Below, piece after piece: positions 1 to 7,920 of a stretch of 61,685 nucleotides of DNA (the first letter of the stretch is position 1; the number at the start of each line of letters is the position of its first letter). The translations under genes were made by a program, and so were the position numbers. Under the pieces are notes generated by a model. The model made no database searches, had not been told where the DNA came from, and saw only the letters and a program-made list of their open reading frames with translations. The stretch is from an uncultured Verrucomicrobia subdivision 3 bacterium. Its GTDB lineage: Bacteria; Verrucomicrobiota; Verrucomicrobiia; Limisphaerales; UBA11358. Location of the stretch: assembly GCA_903884535.1 (NCBI GenBank), contig CAISEZ010000049.1, forward strand, positions 1 through 61,685, in the 5' to 3' direction.

Positions 1-110
1 AACACACCAGCCCGCCATTGCGCGGCTCCTTCTGAAGACTACTTCCACGCAGGAGGGCTGGAGGCTCGGCTTTTTCGCGAACAAGGCGACCGACGGATGA
101 GGGGCGAGCA
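1..110 (+). other. Window edge, possible 3' end of an upstream gene
   Basis: Two forward frames are open from the window edge. One runs to a TGA at 98-100 and the other to a TGA at 130-132. Either could be the tail of a gene that begins outside the window, and the sequence seen is too short to choose between them. A purine-rich AGGGG stretch just before position 111 looks like the ribosome binding site of the next gene. Confidence 0.2.
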
Positions 111-545
111 GTGCCAAAAAAAAAGACTATGAAAACTACATCACAAAAAAAATCGAACAGGCTCCCTCAAGAATCGAAGCTAGTAGTGCCGCAGGCGCAG
201 ACACCGGAGGCACCGCAGCCAGAGCGCGTTGACACGCGTTTGCCGATTGATTCGGAAGCGCGGAAGGCTAACCGGACTTTGCCCACCGAGAAGGTTTTGA
301 CCTTGCTCCAGCAGCATGACCGCCGCTTGTGGGAATTGGCCGAGGTTGTCGGCAAGTGGATTTGGGTTTCATTCAGTGAGCAGCCCGCGCCCACCGTCCG
401 CCAGACTTTGGCGCAGCTTGGCTTTCACTGGAATCGCACCCGCCAAGCGTGGCAGCACCCGTGCGGCCAGTTCCGTCTCTCCAGCGCAGGCGACCCGCAC
501 GAGAAGTATCCCACCTACAGCCCCGCCGACACGCGCACCAACTAA
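111..545 (+). CDS. Hypothetical protein of an integrated element
   Basis: This is a 144-residue protein with a GTG start, chosen because an AGGGG ribosome binding site lies about 8 nt upstream; an ATG at 129 is the alternative. The first 50 residues are Lys-, Pro- and Gln-rich and probably disordered. The rest is a compact domain with the pattern WIWVSF followed by LGFHWNRTRQAWQH. That arrangement (Trp-rich strand, then a 'GF.WN...W' strand) recurs in small plasmid and ICE proteins sometimes labelled DnaJ-like, but no J domain is present. It sits 37 bp before another element gene and the two may be cotranscribed. The biochemical role is unknown. Confidence 0.55.
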   Translation: MPKKKTMKTTSQKKSNRLPQESKLVVPQAQTPEAPQPERVDTRLPIDSEARKANRTLPTEKVLTLLQQHDRRLWELAEVVGKWIWVSFSEQPAPTVRQTLAQLGFHWNRTRQAWQHPCGQFRLSSAGDPHEKYPTYSPADTRTN

Positions 546-582
546 CCCACACGGGCACGGTGACAGCGTGCCCACCTTTTTT

Positions 583-1266
583 ATGACTTCTCTTTCCGAT
601 ACTTCCACCCAGCCAGCCGCCCGCAAGCATGACGGCGAGATCATCACCGCCCGTTACCAAGCCGCTTGGCTTTCATTCGAGGCAGGCATTCACCAGAACG
701 ACAACTTGCGCGCCCGTGTTTCGCGTGCCCTAGACCGCTTTGGTTTGGGCAGCAGCACCGCCACCGTTGACGAGGCGCTCGACTATCTCATCAACAAGGA
801 GCTTGGCCAGTCGGCTAGATATTTCAACCAGACCGGCAAGGCGCAGTTCAATCAGCAGCAAATCACCCACGCCGTTTTGAGCTTCATGGCCGGCAAAGAG
901 CAGCAGCGCCACATGACCGACTTGGCGATTCACGAGGAAGACCACGACGACGCCAGCACCGAAGGCGTCCGCGCTTGTCACTTGGCCGACCCCGGACACA
1001 TCCGCCCGGATGAATACGCCGCCCGTCGTGATGCCCTTCGCGCCATTGATGCGATGATTCCCGACACCGAGCGCGAGCTTTACAGTCTCATGCTCGCCGT
1101 CCGCGAGCCTGGCATGCTAGACCGGATTCATGCCTACGCCGACCGCCACCAGATTGGCCGCAGCACCGTTTATTTCCGCATCAAGAAATTGGCGGAGGCA
1201 ATCCAGCTCCACCCGTGGTTCGACGAAATCACCGCCCCATTCCGCACGGCCAGTCGGACAGCGTAA
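583..1266 (+). CDS. Hypothetical protein with a C-terminal helix-turn-helix, sigma-like
   Basis: I place the start at the ATG at 583 (227 aa). The open frame extends upstream, but that part overlaps the previous gene and has shadow-like composition. The N-terminal half is helical with no motif I recognise. Residues about 165-210 contain IPDTERELYSLML and then QIGRSTVYFRIKKLAEAI, which resembles a region-4-like helix-turn-helix of sigma factors or a phage-type regulator. It directly follows the 111-545 gene and ends before a strong terminator, so the two likely form one accessory operon. A regulatory or DNA-binding role is inferred only. Confidence 0.6.
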   Translation: MTSLSDTSTQPAARKHDGEIITARYQAAWLSFEAGIHQNDNLRARVSRALDRFGLGSSTATVDEALDYLINKELGQSARYFNQTGKAQFNQQQITHAVLSFMAGKEQQRHMTDLAIHEEDHDDASTEGVRACHLADPGHIRPDEYAARRDALRAIDAMIPDTERELYSLMLAVREPGMLDRIHAYADRHQIGRSTVYFRIKKLAEAIQLHPWFDEITAPFRTASRTA

Positions 1267-1279
1267 CCGGCCACACACG

Positions 1280-1376
1280 CGCCCGGTGCCGAAAGGTGCC
1301 GGGCGTAAAATTTTTTCGCGGCTTCGCCTTGATGGCTCGCCGCGATATTTTTTCCATCGGGGATTGCGCATCCCCG
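1280..1376 (+). terminator. Intrinsic terminator followed by two more hairpins
   Basis: The first hairpin has arms 1280-1290 and 1295-1305, which pair over 11 bp (two G-U pairs) around a GAAA tetraloop, and a T-run follows. A second hairpin (1316-1322 with 1339-1345) also leads into a T-run, and a third (1358-1364 with 1370-1376) is a perfect 7-bp stem. The first is a convincing rho-independent terminator for the preceding gene pair. The triple arrangement may be a mobile-element end signature. Confidence 0.75.
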
Positions 1377-1461
1377 AACCCCAACGCCAAAGGTCAGCGA
1401 CCTCTGGACTCCATGCCTCAAAATTCTCGACAACGCAGTTTCAGCGGCGCAGCCTAATCAC

Positions 1462-1956
1462 ATGAATCCGCGCGTAGATTTAGTGTGCCTCAAGTGTGGA
1501 AAAGCAACGCAACTATTGCGAATGCCTTTGCTGAATTATGCTTGGATCTGCGACGATAAATGTCTTCCGCCAGTTGATACTGGTGTCCCCGCAGTCGAAG
1601 AAATTGCCGACCTTGAAGGTCGTTCGCCGGTTGAAATAATCTTTTCGGACAAACTCAGCGATGTCCAAATCAGGACGTTGAAGGTTTATTCGCCACAAGT
1701 CCTCATTCACTTCATAGACTGCTATACTCCGGGATGCTATATGCAGATACACAATAAATTCCTTGTTCCCCATTTCGATAGTGTCGCTGTCCTGGATTAT
1801 GTTTTAAGGACGCCAATTGTCAGAGGTGAAAACATTCTGATGGATGGCATTCCAGAGCCAAAAATGTATGGGCAGTTATTGAGTCGTCTCCAAGAAGTCA
1901 AATCATCCAAAATCCAAGAATACCTATTGAAGCAGTTTGGTCATCGCCTTGAATGA
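1462..1956 (+). CDS. Hypothetical protein with N-terminal CxxC
   Basis: This 164-residue protein starts with MNPRVDLVCLKCGK, giving one CxxC pair, and more cysteines lie at about residue 30 (CDDKC) and in the middle (CYTPGC). This could be a small zinc-binding protein. There is no signal peptide or membrane segment. It is clearly less GC-rich than its surroundings, which suggests separate acquisition within the integrated element. No family recognised. The start is the first ATG of the frame, and nothing downstream is closely linked. Confidence 0.5.
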   Translation: MNPRVDLVCLKCGKATQLLRMPLLNYAWICDDKCLPPVDTGVPAVEEIADLEGRSPVEIIFSDKLSDVQIRTLKVYSPQVLIHFIDCYTPGCYMQIHNKFLVPHFDSVAVLDYVLRTPIVRGENILMDGIPEPKMYGQLLSRLQEVKSSKIQEYLLKQFGHRLE

Positions 1957-2177
1957 CATAGTGACCGGTTGCGTTTTCACAACCTCCGCAATTTCCGTTG
2001 CGTCACCGCTCGCAATTTCGACGCCACCAGAAACAGCAGCGCATCCAACTTCCCCAGCCTCAATCGCCGGCCAGGCTCCTGCTAATAGTGTTCGCGTTGC
2101 TCAATAGTGACGGCGCGCAACCCATCCCCGGTTTCCCTTGGCGGATGATGTGGGCCGCGCGCGGTTGCCGACGCTCA

Positions 2178-2215
2178 TGCACGGCCAGTCGGCTAACGCC
2201 GACTGACGCCGTGCA
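2178..2215. repeat. Long hairpin with a 4-nt loop
   Basis: Arms TGCACGGCCAGTCGGC and GCCGACTG-AC-GCCGTGCA form 16 bp of perfect pairing, broken only by a 2-nt bulge at 2206-2207, around the loop TAAC. There is no T-run, so it is not a typical terminator. It could be a recombination or folding site of the integrated element. Confidence 0.75.
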
Positions 2216-2217
2216 CC

Positions 2218-2260
2218 GGCCAGCCATCGCAGGTGTGCGAATGGTTTCTCACGGCTGGCC
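2218..2260. repeat. 8-bp inverted repeat next to the hairpin
   Basis: GGCCAGCC at 2218-2225 and GGCTGGCC at 2253-2260 are perfect reverse complements separated by 27 nt. The repeat directly follows the 2178-2215 hairpin, giving two consecutive stem-loops in non-coding DNA. Confidence 0.6.
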
Positions 2261-2770
2261 TTTCGCTACCCCGCGCGCGCCATGGGCGTCGCAGGTTATC
2301 AAATGGTTTTCGTTCCTGCCGACCGTTCAGGTTGGCGGATGATTCAGGCGCGGGGTCGGCAAGAAAAGTCAGTGAATTGCTGACTCGCCGCTGCGCGGCT
2401 CGCGGCGGCGAACCGTCGCTGTGCTCCCGGCTCGCCTTGGTGATATTGGCGCCAGGCATCCGGGGCGTGGTCCCGGACGCTTGGCGAAGACGGGAACCTC
2501 GACGCTGGCGCGTCTCGCGCCGGCGAACGGCTCATACTTCGCCGCTCGCCACTGGCGCTCGACTTGCCAATCACGCTGCATCAAAACCCTGGCGTCACAG
2601 AGTCAGCGCTTAAGCTCGTGCCTCGCTTCAAGTGCCGACCCTGTTCCGCCCGCGGCCTGGCCGGACTCGGCAGTTTGCCGCCTCTCCATTCCGCTCCATT
2701 GCGGCTACAAAGATTCCGCCTCCATCCCGAAACCAACTGAGGAGCCACCTTCACTGGTCAATCATCCGAC

Positions 2771-3181
2771 TCACTTCCCCGCCAGCTGCCGCAGAAATTC
2801 CGCCGGGCTGACAATCGGGATGCCTTGATATTGCCGCAGCACGAGCAGATGTTTTTTATCGCCGCTCACGATGAAGTCGGCTTCCGCCGCCAGCGCACAT
2901 TCCAAAATCATTTCGTCGTCGGGATCTGGTGTTGCGCCGGACGCGCGTTCCACCGGAAAAACCAGTTCGGCAGCTTCGGTCAGGGCGGCCACCCATTCCA
3001 CGCATTTCAGGTTGGGATAATCCAAACGAAGTTCTTCAACGGTTTCGTGGTATTCGGCGAGCAGGGCGGAACTGACCACCGCCACACATCGGCCTTGCGC
3101 CCACGCCGCCAGGCAGTCAAACGGTGCCCCCCGCCAAAAACTGGCGCTGGCCACGACATTGGTGTCGAAAACAACTTTCAC
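2771..3181 (-). CDS. PIN-domain toxin
   Basis: A 136-residue PIN-domain protein, a predicted metal-dependent ribonuclease of the 'putative toxin, PIN family' group. The N-terminal strand carries VFDTNVVASA with the first acidic residue (D6). Further acidic residues follow in PDPDDEMILECAL and in ADFIVSGDKKHL, the conserved PIN pattern. The start is GTG (complement of 3179-3181) and overlaps the antitoxin stop as GTGA, implying translational coupling. Pairing with an AbrB-type antitoxin immediately upstream supports a toxin role. The module is the distal part of the integrase operon. Confidence 0.88.
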   Translation of the reverse strand: MKVVFDTNVVASASFWRGAPFDCLAAWAQGRCVAVVSSALLAEYHETVEELRLDYPNLKCVEWVAALTEAAELVFPVERASGATPDPDDEMILECALAAEADFIVSGDKKHLLVLRQYQGIPIVSPAEFLRQLAGK

Positions 3182-3435
3182 GCGGCGACGCGGCGACGAA
3201 CACGTTGCACGGCCGCCGCGACCGCCGTTTCATCCTTCGCCGTCATTGCTGGCAGTCCGCGACCGCCCAGCAGCAGTGACCGCACCCGCGCCGGCGTGAG
3301 GGATTGGCGTTTGCGCATGACAATGAGTCCGCCGGAAAAGCCGACATCCAGCTGGTCCCCGGCTTTGATCCGCGCCATTTCGCGGATGGCTTCCGGAATG
3401 ACTGTCTGGCCTTTGACTGATACTTTTGCAATCAT
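3178..3435 (-). CDS. AbrB/MazE-type antitoxin
   Basis: An 85-residue protein whose N-terminal half is a swapped-hairpin AbrB fold: AKVSVKGQTVIPEAIRE followed by IKAGDQLDV and a GGLIVMRK strand. The C-terminal half (LTPARVRSLLLGGRG and beyond) would bind and neutralise the PIN toxin encoded directly downstream. Its ATG overlaps the integrase stop (ATGA, 3432-3435) and its own stop overlaps the toxin GTG. Antitoxin, toxin and integrase are therefore likely read from one transcript, with possible autoregulation by the AbrB domain. Confidence 0.88.
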   Translation of the reverse strand: MIAKVSVKGQTVIPEAIREMARIKAGDQLDVGFSGGLIVMRKRQSLTPARVRSLLLGGRGLPAMTAKDETAVAAAVQRVRRRVAA

Positions 3436-4727
3436 GTGGTAAGACTAGCCTTACTTTGGAAAGAATCAAGCTGTTTCCGCTCAGCGACGCTGACCGGCTT
3501 GACCGGTTTCTGGGCTTGGGGTTGTGGTCGCGGGACACCAGAACTCGGCCGCAGCGCATAAAACTTCTTTGTGTCCGCGCTCGTGACGCGGCCCTGGTAA
3601 TGTTTTTTGATGATGCCTTCCGAGTTCCCGAACTGTTCCGCTGTTCGGCCATAGCTGCCCGTCAGGCGGAAGTAATGCGAGATTGCCGTGTGCCGCAACA
3701 CATCCGGCACCCATGGCTTCAAGTCCGGCTGCGCCTCCGTCTTCGGCCCATAACCGATGCTGGCGCGCACCTTTTTGAGATCGGCATCATACGTCGAGCG
3801 GTAAATCTCACCGGCCTTCCGATACTTGGATAACCACGCCTTGAGCGTCTTGCAGATCACCACAACCCGGCCCTTGCCGGTCTTGGTCTGTATGCCTTTC
3901 AAGCGGATTTCGCCATCAGTCAAGTTGACTTGATCCCAAGTCAATCGCGCCGCCTCAAACGGCCGCAGCCCGCCGAACAGACACAGCGACACATACGGCA
4001 CCAGATGACCTTTTTCAAAGTTCTCCGCCGCGCGCAGTAACGCCTCACAATCACTCAATGGCAACACCACCGGCTCGCGATCATCATCGCTTGTCAGCCC
4101 CTCGATCTCGACGGCATAACAAGGATTATTCACGCACCAATGCCGCTTACCCTTCATGCACCAGGTGAAGAAACTTGAAATCGCCCGGCAATAAGCATCC
4201 TTGGTGTTCGCTGAAACATTCTGCTGCGCCAGATATTTCTCAATGTGCTCCGGCAACACATCAGTCACCCGCAGGTTGCCGACGTTGTTCACGAAGTGCG
4301 TCGCCCGGTTGCGCAGATGGTATTTGGTCAGTATCCGCAAATCGGTGGTGGTGGTCAGCCAGTCCACATAAGTTTTCAACGCCTCATCCAACCGGGGAGA
4401 TTCCTTGATGGTTTTCGGCTTCCCAGTTCGCAGCCAATGATCCACCGCCGTGATCAAATCCCCATCCTGTTCCAGCCGCTTGAAAGCCGCTTCGGCGATG
4501 CCGACTTGCTCATCAGTCAGCCGCGTGGCTCGCAGCGCGGCCACCCCGTTGGCCGCATGAAACTCGCCTTCCAACTCCGTGTGCCGATACTGCGCCTCCT
4601 CGGCGCGGGCAAAGTTCTCGCGGATGCGTTCCCCGTTGCGGCGCGTGCCGGTGACCCGCCAGCTTGGGGTGCCCGTCCGGGGATTGGTGTAGGGCAAAAT
4701 CTTGAACCGTGCCTTCGGTGTTTTCAT
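3432..4727 (-). CDS. Tyrosine recombinase / integrase
   Basis: A site-specific recombinase of about 431 residues, using the internal ATG at 4727; an upstream ATG at 4775 adds 16 unlikely residues. A SAM-like core-binding domain spans about 110-200. The catalytic domain has Arg255 in GGLRPFEAARLTW, a Lys in IQTKTGKGR, Arg345 in PDVLRHTAISHY and the nucleophile Tyr377 in IIKKHYQG. The first residue of the usual HxxR motif is Asp here, as I recall for some members of this subfamily. The C-terminal 40 residues are Pro/Gln/Lys-rich. Its stop overlaps the antitoxin start, so element mobility and addiction are coupled. It most likely integrates the 1-4.9 kb element. Confidence 0.9.
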   Translation of the reverse strand: MKTPKARFKILPYTNPRTGTPSWRVTGTRRNGERIRENFARAEEAQYRHTELEGEFHAANGVAALRATRLTDEQVGIAEAAFKRLEQDGDLITAVDHWLRTGKPKTIKESPRLDEALKTYVDWLTTTTDLRILTKYHLRNRATHFVNNVGNLRVTDVLPEHIEKYLAQQNVSANTKDAYCRAISSFFTWCMKGKRHWCVNNPCYAVEIEGLTSDDDREPVVLPLSDCEALLRAAENFEKGHLVPYVSLCLFGGLRPFEAARLTWDQVNLTDGEIRLKGIQTKTGKGRVVVICKTLKAWLSKYRKAGEIYRSTYDADLKKVRASIGYGPKTEAQPDLKPWVPDVLRHTAISHYFRLTGSYGRTAEQFGNSEGIIKKHYQGRVTSADTKKFYALRPSSGVPRPQPQAQKPVKPVSVAERKQLDSFQSKASLTT

Positions 4728-4876
4728 TGCCACCCAATATACCCGATTTGAAAAGCATTGGCAACCGTCAGGCAACTATTTTTTATAGATTAGTATTATA
4801 TTGATTATAGCAAGTTTTATCAAATCCCGTTGGGATTGTTAGTGGCCACGTCGAATCTCAGAGTCATTTTTGAACG

Positions 4877-4946
4877 CAAACCGCATTTTCCCGCTCCATT
4901 TCCTTGCCCAAGCTGATTAACTGTTTGCAAACGTGCATGCGGTTTG
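4877..4946. repeat. Inverted repeat and palindrome upstream of integrase, possible att or operator
   Basis: CAAACCGCAT (4877-4886) and ATGCGGTTTG (4937-4946) are perfect reverse complements 50 nt apart. Between them lies the perfect palindrome GTTTGCAAAC (4923-4932). The location, between the integrase start and the first chromosomal gene, is where an attachment core, recombinase arm sites or an integrase operator would be expected. There is no tRNA here and no second copy is evident in the window, so the att role is a guess. Confidence 0.45.
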
Positions 4947-4964
4947 TAAGCTATTCGGAAGTTC

Positions 4965-5927
4965 ATGCGTCAATTTAGAAACATTGCGGTCAACGCGTTC
5001 ATGGAACTCATCCGGCAGCCGATTTTTCTGCTGCTGATGACGGGTTCCGTGCTGTTCGAGATTTTTCTCGCGGTGCCGTATTACTTCGCGTTCGGCGACG
5101 AAATGAAGCTCGTCAAAACCAGCGCGCTGGCGGTGATGCTGCTGACCGGTTTGTTCGGCGCGGTGCTGAGCGCGTCGGCTTCGCTGGCGCGGGAAATCCG
5201 CTCCGGCACGGCGCTCACCGTTTTGTCCAAGCCGGTGGGCCGCGCGCAATTTCTTTTCGCCAAATTCGCCGGCCTGGCGGGCGCATTGACCGTGCTGGCG
5301 TATGTCAATTTCATCGGTGTGCTGCTGGCGAGTTGGCTGGCGTTTGACGCCTACGGCAAAACGGACGTTTCGGCCATCGGCATTTTTGTCGGGGCCATCG
5401 CGCTGGCCTACGCGCTGGCCGGCTGCAGCAATTTTTTCCTGCGCCGGCCGTTTGTAAGCGACGCGGTGTTCGGGGTCGTCGTCATGTCCACGCTCGCGAC
5501 GTTCATTATTTTGCAGTTCACCAGCCAGATGCAAAGCCTTAGCCAGATGGCGACGGTGGACTGGCGCCTGTTGCCGGCCGGCATTTTGATTTTGTTTGCG
5601 CTGTGGATTCTCGCGGCGCTCGCGCTGGCGTGTTCCACGCGGTTCGACACAATTCCCACGCTGGCGATCTGCTCCGCGGTTTTTCTGGTCGGCTTGATGT
5701 CGGATTATTTCTTCGGTTTGCCTGCGGCCAAAGGCAGTTGGTGGGCTTCGACGCTTTACACGGTGGTCCCGAACTGGCAGCTTTTCTGGCTCGCCGACGC
5801 GCTGGAAACGGGTAAAAACACGTTTCAATGGGCCTACGTCGGCAAGGCGCTCGGTTACGCCGTCTGCTATGTCGGCGCGGCGCTGGCGCTTGGCGCGGCC
5901 TTGTTTGAAGAACGCGAACTGAATTAA
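4965..5927 (+). CDS. ABC-2 type transporter permease
   Basis: A 320-residue polytopic membrane protein with about six hydrophobic segments. It begins MRQFRNIAVNAFMELIRQP, the usual cytoplasmic leader of ABC-2/NosY-type permeases, and has the EIRSGTALTVLSKPVGRAQ loop typical of that family (ABC domain contact). No ATPase gene is adjacent upstream; the nearest is at 12514, past the SPFH genes. It is the first gene after the integrated element, whose insertion may have separated it from an earlier partner or promoter. The substrate is unknown. Confidence 0.8.
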   Translation: MRQFRNIAVNAFMELIRQPIFLLLMTGSVLFEIFLAVPYYFAFGDEMKLVKTSALAVMLLTGLFGAVLSASASLAREIRSGTALTVLSKPVGRAQFLFAKFAGLAGALTVLAYVNFIGVLLASWLAFDAYGKTDVSAIGIFVGAIALAYALAGCSNFFLRRPFVSDAVFGVVVMSTLATFIILQFTSQMQSLSQMATVDWRLLPAGILILFALWILAALALACSTRFDTIPTLAICSAVFLVGLMSDYFFGLPAAKGSWWASTLYTVVPNWQLFWLADALETGKNTFQWAYVGKALGYAVCYVGAALALGAALFEERELN

Positions 5928-5931
5928 ATGA

Positions 5932-6018
5932 AAAGTTCAAAATTGAAAATGCCAAACGGCGGTCCGGTCGGCGCGGCCCGCGTCGCCCCATTTTTAATTT
6001 TTAATTTCTAATTTGGCA
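5932..6018. repeat. Heptamer-repeat inverted pair between two genes
   Basis: The left arm has three 7-bp units (AAAGTTC, AAAATTG, AAAATGC; 5932-5952). The right arm has TTTTTAA twice, TTTCTAA and TTTGGCA (5991-6018). AATGCCAAA on the left matches TTTGGCATT on the right. The GC-rich spacer is about 35 bp. The right arm contains the TTG start of the next gene. Confidence 0.7.
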
Positions 6019-7920
6019 TTACTTATTCCTGTGGAACGCAACACCCAAAAAAACGGACTGGTCAATCTTGGCGCGGCGGCGGTGATCTTTCTTGCCACGT
6101 TCGGCGTCACAATTTTCGCCCGCTCGCTGGCAGGGCAGGTGGCGGTGGTGTTTCTCGGTCTCGGCGTGCTGGTCGCTTTCATGAGCTGGTTCCAGATGCG
6201 GCTTGAAGAAAATGAGCGGCTGGAAAAACTGGAGCTCGACGAGCTCGCCCGCAGCCGCACCGGCGTGTCGCTGTTTGAGAACAAGGACGAAGGCAGTTTC
6301 CCGGCGCAGAACGCGCGGGTGCAGTTTGAGAAATTTTTCGTGCCCGGCTTCAGCGTTTTATTGCTGCTGCTTTCCAGCGGCGGCGCGTGGCTGCTCTGGC
6401 GCTGGACGGCCAAGACTCCGGCCGGTTTGATTCCCGAACGCGCGATGGAATCGCTGTCGCTCTTTTCGATTTTTGCGCTGCTGCTGTTTTTGCTCGGCCG
6501 TTTTTCCGTGACGATCGCGCGGCTGGAAAATCTCCGGCTGCTCCGGCCCAGCGCGAGTTTTCTGTTGGCGGGCGCGTATGTTTGCGCGTTCACGGCGCTC
6601 GGCATCGCGGGTGTCGAGGCGAAATATCTGAACGCCGATTTGTGGGTGGCGCGCGGCTTGTGCCTTCTGCTCGGCCTGCTCGCGGTGGAAATCCTGCTGA
6701 CGCTGCTGCTGGAAATTTATCGGCCGCGCGTCAAAGGCAAGATCGCCCGGCCGCTTTATGACAGCCGTCTCGTCGGTTTGCTAGGCCAGCCGGAAAGTTT
6801 GTTCGCGACCGCCGCGCAGACGCTGGATTATCAATTCGGCTTCAAGGTTTCCGAAACCTGGTTTTTTCAGGCGCTCCAAAAAAATCTGGCCGGCCTGGTC
6901 CTCGCGCAACTCGCGGTTTTGCTGCTTTCCACGTGCGTGGTGTTCATTGACGCGGGCGAACAGGCCGTGCGCGAACATTACGGCCGGCCGGTTGCGCCGA
7001 TTTTGGAAGCGGGCGTGCATTTCAAATGGCCGTGGCCGGTGGATAAAATCTACCGCTACCGCACGGATCAAATCCAGTCGTTTGCCGTCGGCTACACGCC
7101 GGACGAAAAAAGCCCGGATGCGAATATTATTCTTTGGAAGATCAGCCACATGAAGGAGGAGAATTTCCTCGTTGGCAACCGCGCCACGGCGACCGTGAAC
7201 AGTTCCACCGCTGATGCGAGCGACACCAACGACCTACTCAAAGCGCCGCCCGTCAGTCTGATTTCCGTCAGCATTCCCGTGCAGTTCCAGATCACCAATG
7301 TGATGGACTGGGCTTATCGCAACGGCGATCCGGCGACGCTTTTGGAAAATGTGGCGACGCGCGAAGTGGTGCATTTCCTCGCCGGCACGGATTTGAATGA
7401 CGTGATGTCGAGCAACCGGTTGGAAGCGGCGCAGTCGCTCTGCGATAAAATCCAGACTGCAGCCAATGCCCGTCAGCTTGGCGCGAAAATCGTTTTCGTC
7501 GGACTGCAGGACATCCATCCGCCGACCACGGTGGCGGAAGATTATGAAAAAGTCATCGGCGCCGGGCAGACAAAGCTGGCGACCATTCTGAATGCGCAGG
7601 CCGCGGCCATCCGCACGAACGCCTTAGCCGGCGCGCGGTCATTCACGACCACGAACATCGCCGACGCCACCCGCCAGCGGCTCGAAGTTTCCGCCCTCGC
7701 CCGCGCCGCGCTGTTCACGAACCAGATTCCGGCATTCGCCGCCGCGCCGTCGGTTTACCGGCAGCGCGCGTATCTGCTGAATTTTGCCGCCGCGACCGCC
7801 AACGCGCGGAAATATGTTTTGCTCGTCACGAACACTCAAGACGTGATTATTTTCAATCTGGAAGACCAGATTCGTGCCGACCTTTTGAACCTGAACGTGC
7901 CCACTGATAACAAGCCATGA
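6013..7920 (+). CDS. SPFH (HflK-like) protein with N-terminal polytopic membrane domain
   Basis: A 635-residue protein. The first 240 residues hold about six transmembrane segments, which ordinary HflK lacks. Another segment (LAGLVLAQLAVLLLSTCVVF) then leads into a band-7/SPFH domain: INAGEQ-like DAGEQAVREHYGRPV, then GVHFKWPWPVDKIYRY. The C-terminal part is helical and Ala/Asn-rich. The frame opens with TTG at 6013, inside a repeat; GTG at 6031 is an equally plausible start. It overlaps the next SPFH gene by 4 bp (ATGA). HflK/HflC homologues form large membrane cages that can regulate FtsH; here no ftsH is nearby and the partners appear to be transporters. Confidence 0.82.
   Translation: MALLIPVERNTQKNGLVNLGAAAVIFLATFGVTIFARSLAGQVAVVFLGLGVLVAFMSWFQMRLEENERLEKLELDELARSRTGVSLFENKDEGSFPAQNARVQFEKFFVPGFSVLLLLLSSGGAWLLWRWTAKTPAGLIPERAMESLSLFSIFALLLFLLGRFSVTIARLENLRLLRPSASFLLAGAYVCAFTALGIAGVEAKYLNADLWVARGLCLLLGLLAVEILLTLLLEIYRPRVKGKIARPLYDSRLVGLLGQPESLFATAAQTLDYQFGFKVSETWFFQALQKNLAGLVLAQLAVLLLSTCVVFIDAGEQAVREHYGRPVAPILEAGVHFKWPWPVDKIYRYRTDQIQSFAVGYTPDEKSPDANIILWKISHMKEENFLVGNRATATVNSSTADASDTNDLLKAPPVSLISVSIPVQFQITNVMDWAYRNGDPATLLENVATREVVHFLAGTDLNDVMSSNRLEAAQSLCDKIQTAANARQLGAKIVFVGLQDIHPPTTVAEDYEKVIGAGQTKLATILNAQAAAIRTNALAGARSFTTTNIADATRQRLEVSALARAALFTNQIPAFAAAPSVYRQRAYLLNFAAATANARKYVLLVTNTQDVIIFNLEDQIRADLLNLNVPTDNKP

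Larger units (their letters stand above)
1957..2770. other. Gene-free GC-rich stretch within the element
   Basis: About 800 bp without a convincing gene on either strand; the open frames here overlap each other and have low-complexity Arg/Ala/Pro composition. The stretch contains strong hairpins (annotated separately) and repeated GGC/GCC runs. It separates the accessory genes from the toxin-antitoxin/integrase operon and may hold decayed genes or recombination sites. Confidence 0.6.

Noticed and set aside
2178-2260. Hairpins as integron attC sites
   Set aside because: They lack the GTTRRRY/RYYYAAC end motifs in the required arrangement and no integron-type integrase or cassette array is seen; the integrase is a generic tyrosine recombinase.
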